A program made the position numbers and the translations under genes. A stretch of DNA of 6,086 nucleotides from an uncultured Methylophaga sp. (GTDB lineage Bacteria > Pseudomonadota > Gammaproteobacteria > Nitrosococcales > Methylophagaceae), in assembly GCA_947631375.1 (NCBI GenBank), contig CANRLD010000111.1, forward strand, positions 1 through 6,086, read 5' to 3'. This document shows positions 1 through 6,038 of the stretch, piece after piece. The notes below the pieces were generated by a model that was not told the origin of the DNA, did not search any database, and saw only the letters and a program-made list of their open reading frames with translations. Every line of letters starts with the position of its first letter. The first letter of the stretch is position 1.

Positions 1-706
1 TACCATTAACCGAACGCAAGTAGATCCAGGACAAGCTGACATTATGTTCATCAAGCAGCTGGCGGATTTGTTGTTGCTGCTCAGCCGACAGCAGTTGTCC
101 ACCATCAGAAATCAACAAGGCTATCCGGGCACCACGGTAAATTTCACCTTCAAACATGGCTGCGGCTTTACTTAAGGCCGCCGCAATATTCGTTTTCGTC
201 AGGCCGCGCCCCAATCCACCTGCTTCGATAGCTGCCAAAGTAGTTTCCTTACTGTAAGTCAGCGGCAAGACGCCCGTGGCCTGCTCACTGAAAAAAACAT
301 AGGCAAAACGATCATCGGGCCGCTGACTGACAAACTCTGTCAAGTAATAGCGGGCAACAGAGCGTTTACTCTGTTTAAAGCTCAGCCTCTCCCCCGGCAA
401 CCGATAACTATAACGAAGGGAAAAAGGTTGATCCATACTGCGGCTGCGATCCAGCAAAATAACAACTTCTGCTCCCTGTCCGCTGCGTTCCACAAGATGT
501 TCCGGAATATGCGGATTGGCCACCGCCATGATTAAAGCAGCAATACACAGCGATGCAGACAAACGCAACAACCAGCTGATTGCGATCGACACTGCATCAT
601 CAGGTAATAGCGCTTGCCAGACGATTTTTTTTTCAGTATTTCGGCTCAGCCAAGGAAACAATGCCAATGGCAAGAGATAAAGCAGATACGGCTGGGACCA
701 ACTCAT
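1..706 (-). CDS. Membrane-anchored VWA-domain protein, MxaC paralogue (3' end outside window)
   Basis: This gene is incomplete: 235 codons are visible and the C-terminus lies beyond position 1. The start is the ATG at 704-706, preceded at 6 bases by AGGAG. The protein opens with a hydrophobic helix (about residues 5-20), a short polar loop, a second helix (about 44-63), then a VWA domain with a full MIDAS set: DRSRS at 86-90, Thr172 in a KTN motif, and ISDGG at 199-203. It matches the neighbouring MxaC along its whole visible length, sharing LLDRSRSMD, LTEFV, RPDDRF, LPLTYSK, LGRGL and SDGGQL, so it is a paralogue from an old duplication. The loop after the MIDAS strand (about 92-117) is divergent and basic. 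By analogy with MxaC, a third helix should follow about 75 residues beyond the edge. It probably acts with the other mxa proteins in methanol dehydrogenase maturation, which is inferred from position and similarity. I do not recognise an established symbol for it. Confidence 0.88.
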   Translation of the reverse strand, partial: MSWSQPYLLYLLPLALFPWLSRNTEKKIVWQALLPDDAVSIAISWLLRLSASLCIAALIMAVANPHIPEHLVERSGQGAEVVILLDRSRSMDQPFSLRYSYRLPGERLSFKQSKRSVARYYLTEFVSQRPDDRFAYVFFSEQATGVLPLTYSKETTLAAIEAGGLGRGLTKTNIAAALSKAAAMFEGEIYRGARIALLISDGGQLLSAEQQQQIRQLLDEHNVSLSWIYLRSVNG

Positions 707-790
707 ACTTCGCTCCTGACAGCATAAGGTCAGTGAAATGTTCTGGCATGAGTATCCGCTTTATCGACTGCGTTTTGTGGCAGTCAGCCC
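707..790 (-). other. Intercistronic gap with two small inverted repeats
   Basis: These 84 bases separate the mxaL stop from the next start and are the only sizeable gap in the cluster. Two short hairpins can be drawn. One has GACTGC at 766-771 pairing with GCAGTC at 780-785 around an 8-base loop, directly after the mxaL stop. The other has CTGAC at 716-720 pairing with GTCAG at 729-733, again with an 8-base loop, and touches the ribosome binding site. Neither is followed by a T-run in the transcribed direction, so neither is a convincing terminator. No good -35/-10 pair was seen. Partial transcript processing or attenuation is possible but unproven. Confidence 0.45.
713..717 (-). promoter_or_regulatory. 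Ribosome binding site of the MxaC paralogue
   Basis: AGGAG reads on the minus strand 6 bases before the ATG at 704-706. Spacing and sequence are the same as for mxaR. This gene is not overlapped by its upstream neighbour, so the site supports independent initiation and fixes the start. Its first two bases fall inside a 5-bp inverted repeat (716-720 with 729-733). Confidence 0.75.
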
Positions 791-1729
791 TTATTCTGCT
801 TGTCTGCGAAACAGGCTGTATGGCAGAAACACTAAAATCAGCAGAATTAAGGCAGTTGATGCCAACCAGACAAATAAATCGTACTTCACTGATTGCTGAC
901 GATTTTCAGATATTTTCCGCATTTCTTTCATTAGCGCCTGCGGTGATCGAGGTGACGAGACAAACTCAAAACCAATACGCTTTGATACCGTTTCCAGATG
1001 AGATTTCTTTTGTGAAGACAGATGTTCAGTGCGTGGACGGTTTTCATTTAATTCTGCAGCATCTCCCCGGCTTGAGGCATACACATCACGATGCATAACC
1101 TCATTTATCGCCCAGGTTCCTTCAATTTCACCTGCTTCATTGGTTTTGGGGATCGGTAACAAATCACTGCCACCAATGCCTACTATCACACCCGCCACTT
1201 CTCCAGGAGTGCCGGTAAACTTGGGAAAAAGCGTTTCATGTACTGGCGGCGCTTCATGGCCATCGGTCAAAAAAACAACCGTCGGCTGCGGTGTTATTTC
1301 TTTTGCCTGACGAATGGCCGTGTAAAGCGCTTTGGAAACTTCACTCGATCTGACCCATGCCATGGATGGATGAAATTGTGACAACATCTGCATCAGATCA
1401 TGATAATTGGAACATACCTCCACCGGGGTCATTAATATCAAGCTCCGGGCTTCACTGAAAATCCCCAGCCCAACCCGCGAGCCACAAGGCATAGCGAGAA
1501 TGGCTTGGCGAGTAAACTCCTTGGCCCAATCAAGACGGTTAACTTTGCTGTTGCCAATACGTGCATCTTCAACGTTCATACTGTCGGTAATATCAATGAC
1601 AAACAGGCTGTCCATCACTTCGATGTCATGGTCAATTGGTGGCAACCACAGCGCAGCCACCACCAGCAGCAAGCCTATCAGCATAACCAGCGCGGTTAAA
1701 AAGATACGCCGGGGATAACTCAAAGTCAT
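791..1729 (-). CDS. mxaL: MxaL, membrane-anchored VWA protein for methanol dehydrogenase maturation
   Basis: A 312-residue protein with an N-terminal anchor (basic YPRR, then a helix at about 9-30), a VWA domain, and a C-terminal helix (about 284-305) followed by basic LFRRQ. The positive-inside rule places the VWA domain in the periplasm. The MIDAS motif is DITDS at 46-50 (DxTxS rather than DxSxS), followed by a Bat-like MNVED, and the third metal loop is TDGHE at 155-159. The usual MIDAS Thr seems to be replaced by a Ser near 128-129. Two cysteines, C82 and C106, lie in the periplasmic domain. In methylotrophs mxaL is one of the genes (with mxaA and mxaK) reported as required for calcium insertion into methanol dehydrogenase. 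Its start overlaps the mxaK stop by 4 bases (ATGA) with AAGG 10 bases upstream, so translation is probably coupled. The identification rests on domain type, size and order. Confidence 0.88.
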   Translation of the reverse strand: MTLSYPRRIFLTALVMLIGLLLVVAALWLPPIDHDIEVMDSLFVIDITDSMNVEDARIGNSKVNRLDWAKEFTRQAILAMPCGSRVGLGIFSEARSLILMTPVEVCSNYHDLMQMLSQFHPSMAWVRSSEVSKALYTAIRQAKEITPQPTVVFLTDGHEAPPVHETLFPKFTGTPGEVAGVIVGIGGSDLLPIPKTNEAGEIEGTWAINEVMHRDVYASSRGDAAELNENRPRTEHLSSQKKSHLETVSKRIGFEFVSSPRSPQALMKEMRKISENRQQSVKYDLFVWLASTALILLILVFLPYSLFRRQAE

Positions 1730-2265
1730 GGCAAATCAACCTTGAAGGCTTTGGTCTCAATACTACGTTCGCTATAAATTTCCTGCTTCTGGAATTCATT
1801 ATCGACGCTCGGATCTTCTGGCACCAGCCGCAGAGCCACTTCCAGATTAAACCGCGCATCCCAGAATTGCGGTTCATGCTGTAACGCACTGCGGTAATCC
1901 TGTTTAGCCAACTCAACCAACGGAATCATTCGCGGATCGCTGTACTGCATGGTCATCGCTTCACGTAAGTTAATATTGCCGCGATTGAAGTAAGCGGCTG
2001 GCAACCATTGTGCCTGCTGACTGGCCAGGACCAGTGTGTATTGTTCCAGCGCCGCATCAGTTTCCTCCTGACTCACTAGATAAAGTCCTTGCGCAAAATG
2101 AGCGCGTGGATGATCCGGTATCGTTTGATATGTTTCAGGCGCGGCAACGAATTCTTCCAGTCGTGTCTGCTGCCAGAGCTGCCAGGCGGAAAACAGCAGC
2201 AACAGAGTACTGATTACTAATGTGGCCAATAACAACCATCGCAATAATTTCAGTGTGTTACCCAT
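1726..2265 (-). CDS. mxaK: MxaK, small membrane-anchored TPR-like protein
   Basis: A 179-residue protein with a basic N-terminus and one strong hydrophobic helix (about 8-30), with no clear signal peptidase site, so it is probably anchored with its body in the periplasm. The body has TPR-like helical repeats. One is around 54-82, with small residues and aromatics at TPR positions (HFAQGLYLV, then AALEQY). Another spans about 91-148 and includes YFNRG, a YRSAL segment and DARFNLEVAL, the last typical of TPR proteins in Bat-type clusters. The C-terminal 30 residues are polar. mxaK is reported, with mxaA and mxaL, to be needed for calcium incorporation into methanol dehydrogenase; a protein-docking role is inferred from the TPR-like repeats. 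It overlaps the mxaC end by 8 bases and the mxaL start by 4. The only purine-rich site, GGGGAG, lies 12 bases before the ATG, so coupling to mxaC translation probably matters. Confidence 0.85.
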   Translation of the reverse strand: MGNTLKLLRWLLLATLVISTLLLLFSAWQLWQQTRLEEFVAAPETYQTIPDHPRAHFAQGLYLVSQEETDAALEQYTLVLASQQAQWLPAAYFNRGNINLREAMTMQYSDPRMIPLVELAKQDYRSALQHEPQFWDARFNLEVALRLVPEDPSVDNEFQKQEIYSERSIETKAFKVDLP

Positions 2266-3274
2266 GCGCTTTTCTGACTCCCCAGTAACTGTACAGATGT
2301 GAGCTGGCTAACGGCAGCATCGCAATTAACGCCAGCCATAAAAACCAGTCGGCTCTTGGTTGATGTGGTACCAGTTCTTCTACAATCAGTGTCTGATATT
2401 GCTGCTCATCAATTTCGTCCATTGCCTCTGCAAATTCTTCCAGTGACCCCGCTTCAAAGGCTCGATACGGTATACCAAGCCCCTTGAAGAATTCATGCAC
2501 TTTCCGCTCCGGCAAATCACTATACAAAATGCTGTCATTTTCGGTCCGTTCCAGCGTCATGTCTTGCTTGGATTTCAGGTAAATCCAGTAAATGCTCAGA
2601 TTCATTTCATTATAGCGAGTCGCGATCTGCTGCATCTCTTCTTCCGTCATCAGCTGCCCGCCATCCGACACCAGCAGAATAATGCGTGAGCCGCGATACG
2701 CCTGATTTTCAAACATCAGTGCCGAATTCAGTAGCGCATCTGCCAGATTAGTGTTAGACAACCCTCTGCCCAAAGAATTGGCTTCGATCGTCGCCAGGAT
2801 AGCGTCCTTGCTATAGGTCAATGGCAACAGATTGATGGAGTTGGTACTGAAAAACACAAAGCCAAACCGATCATCCGGGCGTTTTTTCACAAATTCCGTG
2901 AGATAAGTGCGTGCCACACGACGTTTGGAGTTATCACCACCCACCGAATAGGTTGCTGCCTGTGGTCCAACGGCAAACGCATCATCCATACTGCGACTGC
3001 GATCCAGTAACAACACAATCTCGGCACCTTCACCGTAACCCTCAACAATACGTTCTGGCACTGCCGGACTGGCGATTGCAAACAGCAGTGCAGCAATCAC
3101 CACTGACGATAATATCTTTAGTGCAAGGCTGATGGTTTTTGATAGCGGATCATGTGGAACCAAGGCTGTCCAGGCAACTGTCTTATCCAGATTGTTGTTA
3201 AACCACGGCAGTAATGCCAGCGGTAATAACAGCAGGACTAACGGAAAAGCCCACTCCAGCCCGAACAGTATCAT
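2258..3274 (-). CDS. mxaC: MxaC, membrane-anchored VWA protein for methanol dehydrogenase maturation
   Basis: A 338-residue protein of BatA-like layout: hydrophobic helices at about 5-25 and 50-70, a VWA domain from about 84 to 290, and a third helix at about 310-330 with a basic C-terminal tail (GVRKAHG). The tail suggests a cytoplasmic C-terminus and hence a periplasmic VWA domain. The MIDAS set is complete: DRSRS at 91-95, Thr175 in a SNTN motif, and VSDGG at 202-206. An acidic stretch (280-290, EEFAEAMDEID) follows the domain. The ATG overlaps the mxaA stop as ATGA and has AGGGAG 8 bases upstream, which fixes the start. In methylotrophs mxaC belongs to the accessory set needed for active methanol dehydrogenase, but its exact biochemical role is not established. 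The left-edge gene at 1-706 is a paralogue with the same anchors and metal motif. Confidence 0.9.
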   Translation of the reverse strand: MILFGLEWAFPLVLLLLPLALLPWFNNNLDKTVAWTALVPHDPLSKTISLALKILSSVVIAALLFAIASPAVPERIVEGYGEGAEIVLLLDRSRSMDDAFAVGPQAATYSVGGDNSKRRVARTYLTEFVKKRPDDRFGFVFFSTNSINLLPLTYSKDAILATIEANSLGRGLSNTNLADALLNSALMFENQAYRGSRIILLVSDGGQLMTEEEMQQIATRYNEMNLSIYWIYLKSKQDMTLERTENDSILYSDLPERKVHEFFKGLGIPYRAFEAGSLEEFAEAMDEIDEQQYQTLIVEELVPHQPRADWFLWLALIAMLPLASSHLYSYWGVRKAHG

Positions 3275-4119
3275 GCCATTTTCTCCCTCGCGCGGCAGGC
3301 TCGCGACAGGCCTAATAAACTGTCAAATGTCATGTTCTGCTGAGCATGCTGGCTAAAATAATGCGATGCTGATTGTTGATAAAAAGCGGTGATTTCAGGC
3401 TTCAAATCGACCAGCCAGGGACAGGCATCCCACAGTTGAGACAGCTGACTGTGCGTAATCACCGTTGCAGCAGATTCATTAAAAGCACGATGCATTATCC
3501 GCGTCGCGGTATCGATATCCTTATGACCAAACCAGCGTAGTTTGTTGATTGAAAATACCGCTCTGGCAAATGGCAGACGCTTGCCCGGCCGCAGACCGAT
3601 ATGCCAGACAAACCAGATCAAGCCACTGAATAATGCAACTGCGCCGGCACAAAGCAATTGTTTTTGTAAGCGACTGAAATCAGCAGCAGCCAGCTGATGA
3701 TCCCCTCGCAATGCACGCTCTGTCGGATCACTCTCGGTTTTTTCCAGAAACGAGCCGGCCGAAAAACGAGCAGCAGGGACCGTCAACAATTCTCCAGAAA
3801 GCGTTCTCAACGTATAGGTCGGCGTATCAAGTTCACGGGTTTCAGCCGGAACATTAATCAGTTGATAATGCAATTCGAGCTGTTGACCGGTCGATGTCAT
3901 CTGCTGTAACTGCAACCACGGCCCGTAACGCTTATCAAGCTGCGGCAGACTGTCTTCATCAATATCGCTGACGTTCACCGGCAACACAACATGCGCCACA
4001 ATATCGTCACCAATCAATAATCCCCAACTGCGATCCAGGCTAATGGTCACGTCTTCAGCCATAAGTGAACTACTGAACATAAAACTGATAAGGAGGATAA
4101 AACAACGCATTTTGTGCAT
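3271..4119 (-). CDS. mxaA: MxaA, methanol dehydrogenase calcium-insertion protein
   Basis: A 282-residue protein with a cleavable-looking signal peptide (about 1-21, hydrophobic core FILLISFMF, probable cut after SSLMA). A periplasmic beta-rich domain follows (about 22-150), then one membrane helix (about 156-176) and a cytoplasmic tail of about 105 residues starting with basic LRPGKR. The tail has a run of Cys, Trp and aromatic residues (around 226-254) but no enzyme motif I recognise. mxaA mutants of methylotrophs make methanol dehydrogenase lacking calcium, so a role in calcium insertion is established for the family. Its shape and place between a DUF58 gene and a VWA gene match the BatD/DUF4381-like member of MoxR clusters. 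The start is uncertain. AGGA directly abuts the first ATG (4119), which is too close, but is 9 bases from a second ATG at 4110 (Met4), a likelier start that still leaves a good signal peptide. The gap to the mxaS stop is 2 bases. Confidence 0.88.
   Translation of the reverse strand: MHKMRCFILLISFMFSSSLMAEDVTISLDRSWGLLIGDDIVAHVVLPVNVSDIDEDSLPQLDKRYGPWLQLQQMTSTGQQLELHYQLINVPAETRELDTPTYTLRTLSGELLTVPAARFSAGSFLEKTESDPTERALRGDHQLAAADFSRLQKQLLCAGAVALFSGLIWFVWHIGLRPGKRLPFARAVFSINKLRWFGHKDIDTATRIMHRAFNESAATVITHSQLSQLWDACPWLVDLKPEITAFYQQSASHYFSQHAQQNMTFDSLLGLSRACRAREKMA
3283..3288 (-). promoter_or_regulatory. Ribosome binding site of mxaC
   Basis: AGGGAG on the minus strand lies inside the last codons of mxaA, 8 bases before the mxaC ATG. 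It supports the start at 3274 and the ATGA stop/start overlap. Confidence 0.7.
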
Positions 4120-4123
4120 TCCT
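4120..4123 (-). promoter_or_regulatory. Ribosome binding site deciding the mxaA start
   Basis: AGGA on the minus strand overlaps the mxaS stop codon. It has no spacer to the ATG at 4117-4119 but a normal 9-base spacer to the ATG at 4108-4110. This favours initiation at the second ATG (Met4 of the longer reading). Confidence 0.5.
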
Positions 4124-5009
4124 ATGACTTTTTCATTGCGGAGAAATACTGCGTCAGCTGTTGTGGCGTGACCTCTCCAGACACAAATAGCGGCTGGACA
4201 CGATAGCGCATGAAACAGGCGGTTAATTTCTCAAAATGTTCATCAAGCTGCTGTTGCCAACGCTTTTTGATACCGGGACGGATCCAGATACTATGGCGTT
4301 GCCCTGTTTCTGAATCTCGGGTTTCGGTCCAGCCGGCATGAGAAGGCAAATGATCAACTTCATCATGCTGCCAGACGATGGGAACCACTGTGTAATGTGC
4401 CAGTTTGCGTAATGTACGCTCCACCAGATCAATATCGCAGCAAAAATCCGATGCCAGAAACACCATTGCTCTGGCACTGGTGATTAACTCTGCAGCGGCA
4501 ACCAGTCCTTCTGCCCCTGGAGCTGATGGCAGCGCCGCCGCCATAATTTTTTCAGCCGCAACGTCTGGCATGCTACGTTGCTGGGTGGGCATTATCGAGA
4601 CATCTTTTCGCCAGCTGGCATCAAAGCCGGCCATGGCAAAACGATCTCCCAGTCCAATCGCACTATAGGCAATCATATGCGCCAATCTGGCGACACGCTC
4701 ATTGCTGATACTGGACACCGTCATAGAACGGCTTAAATCGGCAAGCAACCACAAGGTAATAGAAGAACGCTGCTGATAACGGCGTACCAGCCAACGTTCC
4801 TGCTGACTTAAGGCCAAATCGGCGATGTTATTTCGCAAGCTGGCGCGAACGTCCAGACGACGCGGGTCCGGATAATCAAACAAATCGGCAAAACCGGCAA
4901 AACGATCGCCGCTGCCCAAGGCTGTTCCGTTATGCGATCCAGGCACATGACCAAACACCTTGTCCGGAAAGCGGTAGCTAAATTCCTGGGGCTGTATAGG
5001 TTTCATCAT
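4122..5009 (-). CDS. mxaS: MxaS, DUF58-family protein
   Basis: A 295-residue soluble protein. No membrane helix or signal peptide is seen, so it is probably cytoplasmic, unlike many DUF58 proteins that carry N-terminal helices. Residues 36-60 hold the DUF58 signature in altered form (GDRFAGFADLFDYPDPRR, then LDVRASLR). A VWA-like half follows, with DLSRS at 91-95 resembling a MIDAS motif, GDRFAMAGFD at 121-130, and FLASDF at 184-189 in place of the usual SD(G/F) strand. Three cysteines occur (C190, C191, C265). mxaS is a conserved partner of mxaR in methanol oxidation operons. MoxR ATPases and DUF58/VWA proteins are generally thought to act together as chaperone-like pairs, and the precise role here is inferred. 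The gap after mxaR is 9 bases and no clear Shine-Dalgarno sequence is present. The start is a double ATG (5009 or 5006), so translation is probably coupled to mxaR. Confidence 0.88.
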   Translation of the reverse strand: MMKPIQPQEFSYRFPDKVFGHVPGSHNGTALGSGDRFAGFADLFDYPDPRRLDVRASLRNNIADLALSQQERWLVRRYQQRSSITLWLLADLSRSMTVSSISNERVARLAHMIAYSAIGLGDRFAMAGFDASWRKDVSIMPTQQRSMPDVAAEKIMAAALPSAPGAEGLVAAAELITSARAMVFLASDFCCDIDLVERTLRKLAHYTVVPIVWQHDEVDHLPSHAGWTETRDSETGQRHSIWIRPGIKKRWQQQLDEHFEKLTACFMRYRVQPLFVSGEVTPQQLTQYFSAMKKS

Positions 5010-5018
5010 GCCAGCCGT

Positions 5019-6038
5019 CTACGGTGTCGCTATATGATCGCGTAACGCCTGAATAAATTGCGGCATCAACTGTTCACGGCGACCATCATAAACCGGTGAC
5101 AAAAATACGCGATGGGTCAGTGAAGGCAGCAAAACGAAGTGAACATCATCCGGTAATACGTGATCACGCCCTTCCAGCCAGGCACAGACTTTTGCCGCTC
5201 GCACCATGGCAGACATACCACGTACACTGGCGCCTGCAACGACCAGATCTTCGACATAGACATCAGGCAAGGTGATACCCAACTTGTCCGGCTGCCAACT
5301 GGCATCCCACAGACGAACAACATAGTTTTCAATTTCCGCTGACACATAAACCGTATTCTGGATCGTCCGATCCAGATCATTGAGATCACGGTAGTTTAAT
5401 AGTGGCGCCCCTATCGAATCGAGCAACGCATCCACATCATGAAACAGCGGATCAAAAATTAATCGGCGCCGTGATTCATCTTCCAGTGGACGGCTGATAT
5501 TAATTTCAAATAAAAAGCGATCGCGGGCAGCCGCGCTGAGTTCAAAGGTTTCTTCTTTTTCAACGGCATTACGATCGGCAAACACAATCATATGAGGGAA
5601 ACGATACTCTTTGCCAAAGGCTTCAGCACTGCGTTCAGCCATAGCCCTTAACAACAGCGATTGGACTTGTGGACGGGCACGGTTGATTTCGTTGAAAAAA
5701 AACACGGCGGTTTCTTCGCCTTTGGCGATCAGTGGTCCTGGCTCGATCACCGGTTTGCCCTCTGCATTCACCCAGGCGCTGTACAGCAAGTCATTAGGCA
5801 TTAAATCGACACTACCCTCAATACGGCCAAACGCACCACCCAGCGCTTTGGAAAAGGCACGCAACAATGTCGTCTTGCCGACTCCAACACCGCCTTCCAG
5901 CAAAACATGGCCGCGAGCATGCAGGGCAATTAAAATCAAACGAATGGCCTGTTGTTGACCTACCACTACGTCATTAACGACTTTTTCCAGCGCCAGCGCA
6001 TTTTCACGAGCAAGCGACAATTGTTGCGTTTCCGTCAT
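5019..6038 (-). CDS. mxaR: MxaR, MoxR-family AAA+ ATPase
   Basis: A 339-residue cytoplasmic MoxR ATPase of normal family length. Walker A is GGVGVGKT at 49-56. Walker B is VFFFNEINRA at 112-121, where the usual Asp before Glu is Asn116. Sensor 1 is FADRN with Asn157, where most MoxR proteins have ATQNP. The arginine finger region is AARDRF at 170-175, and sensor 2 is GASVRG with Arg273, followed by the MoxR-typical WLEGRDHVLPDDV. These departures fit the methanol-dehydrogenase branch rather than generic MoxR. mxaR (moxR) is required for, or regulates, active methanol dehydrogenase formation in Paracoccus and other methylotrophs; the partner is expected to be MxaS. The ATG at 6038 is chosen because AGGAG lies 6 bases upstream. 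The frame stays open to the window edge without another ATG, so a longer form beyond the edge cannot be formally excluded. It is the first accessory gene here, presumably after mxaI. Confidence 0.92.
   Translation of the reverse strand: MTETQQLSLARENALALEKVVNDVVVGQQQAIRLILIALHARGHVLLEGGVGVGKTTLLRAFSKALGGAFGRIEGSVDLMPNDLLYSAWVNAEGKPVIEPGPLIAKGEETAVFFFNEINRARPQVQSLLLRAMAERSAEAFGKEYRFPHMIVFADRNAVEKEETFELSAAARDRFLFEINISRPLEDESRRRLIFDPLFHDVDALLDSIGAPLLNYRDLNDLDRTIQNTVYVSAEIENYVVRLWDASWQPDKLGITLPDVYVEDLVVAGASVRGMSAMVRAAKVCAWLEGRDHVLPDDVHFVLLPSLTHRVFLSPVYDGRREQLMPQFIQALRDHIATP

Noticed and set aside
707..790. Possible terminator or promoter between mxaL and the MxaC paralogue
   Set aside because: The stems are short and not followed by a T-run in the transcribed direction. 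GATACT and TATGCT resemble -10 boxes but have no properly spaced -35 partner.
580..1098. Plus-strand open frame of 172 codons
   Set aside because: It lies opposite the end of mxaL, the gap and the start of the MxaC paralogue. Its protein has no recognisable domain or anchor pattern and there is no good ribosome binding site. The minus-strand genes explain the region.
1407..1718. Plus-strand open frame of 103 codons opposite mxaL
   Set aside because: Composition is typical of an antisense shadow, with no domain and no operon context. The opposite strand encodes a clear VWA protein.
1632..1916. Minus-strand open frame of 94 codons spanning the mxaK/mxaL junction
   Set aside because: It overlaps both real genes in another frame, has no domain, and the ATGA overlap of mxaK and mxaL explains the junction.
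1..3274. Possibility that repeated VWA segments are a mis-assembly or recent direct repeat
   Set aside because: The two MxaC-type genes differ throughout at both the DNA and protein level and have different contexts, so they are old paralogues rather than a duplicated assembly segment.
4091..4096. AGGAGG on the plus strand, resembling a strong ribosome binding site
   Set aside because: No start codon with an open frame follows at a suitable distance. It is a chance match inside the signal-peptide region of mxaA on the other strand.
5611..5958. Plus-strand open frame of 115 codons opposite mxaR
   Set aside because: It lies fully inside the conserved ATPase core of mxaR on the other strand and has no recognisable feature of its own.
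791..6038. Reading the cluster as a generic Bat aerotolerance operon or a new MoxR-VWA system
   Set aside because: The gene order, the sizes and the divergent MoxR motifs (FNEINRA, FADRN) match the mxa accessory block better, so a known methanol dehydrogenase maturation role is preferred.
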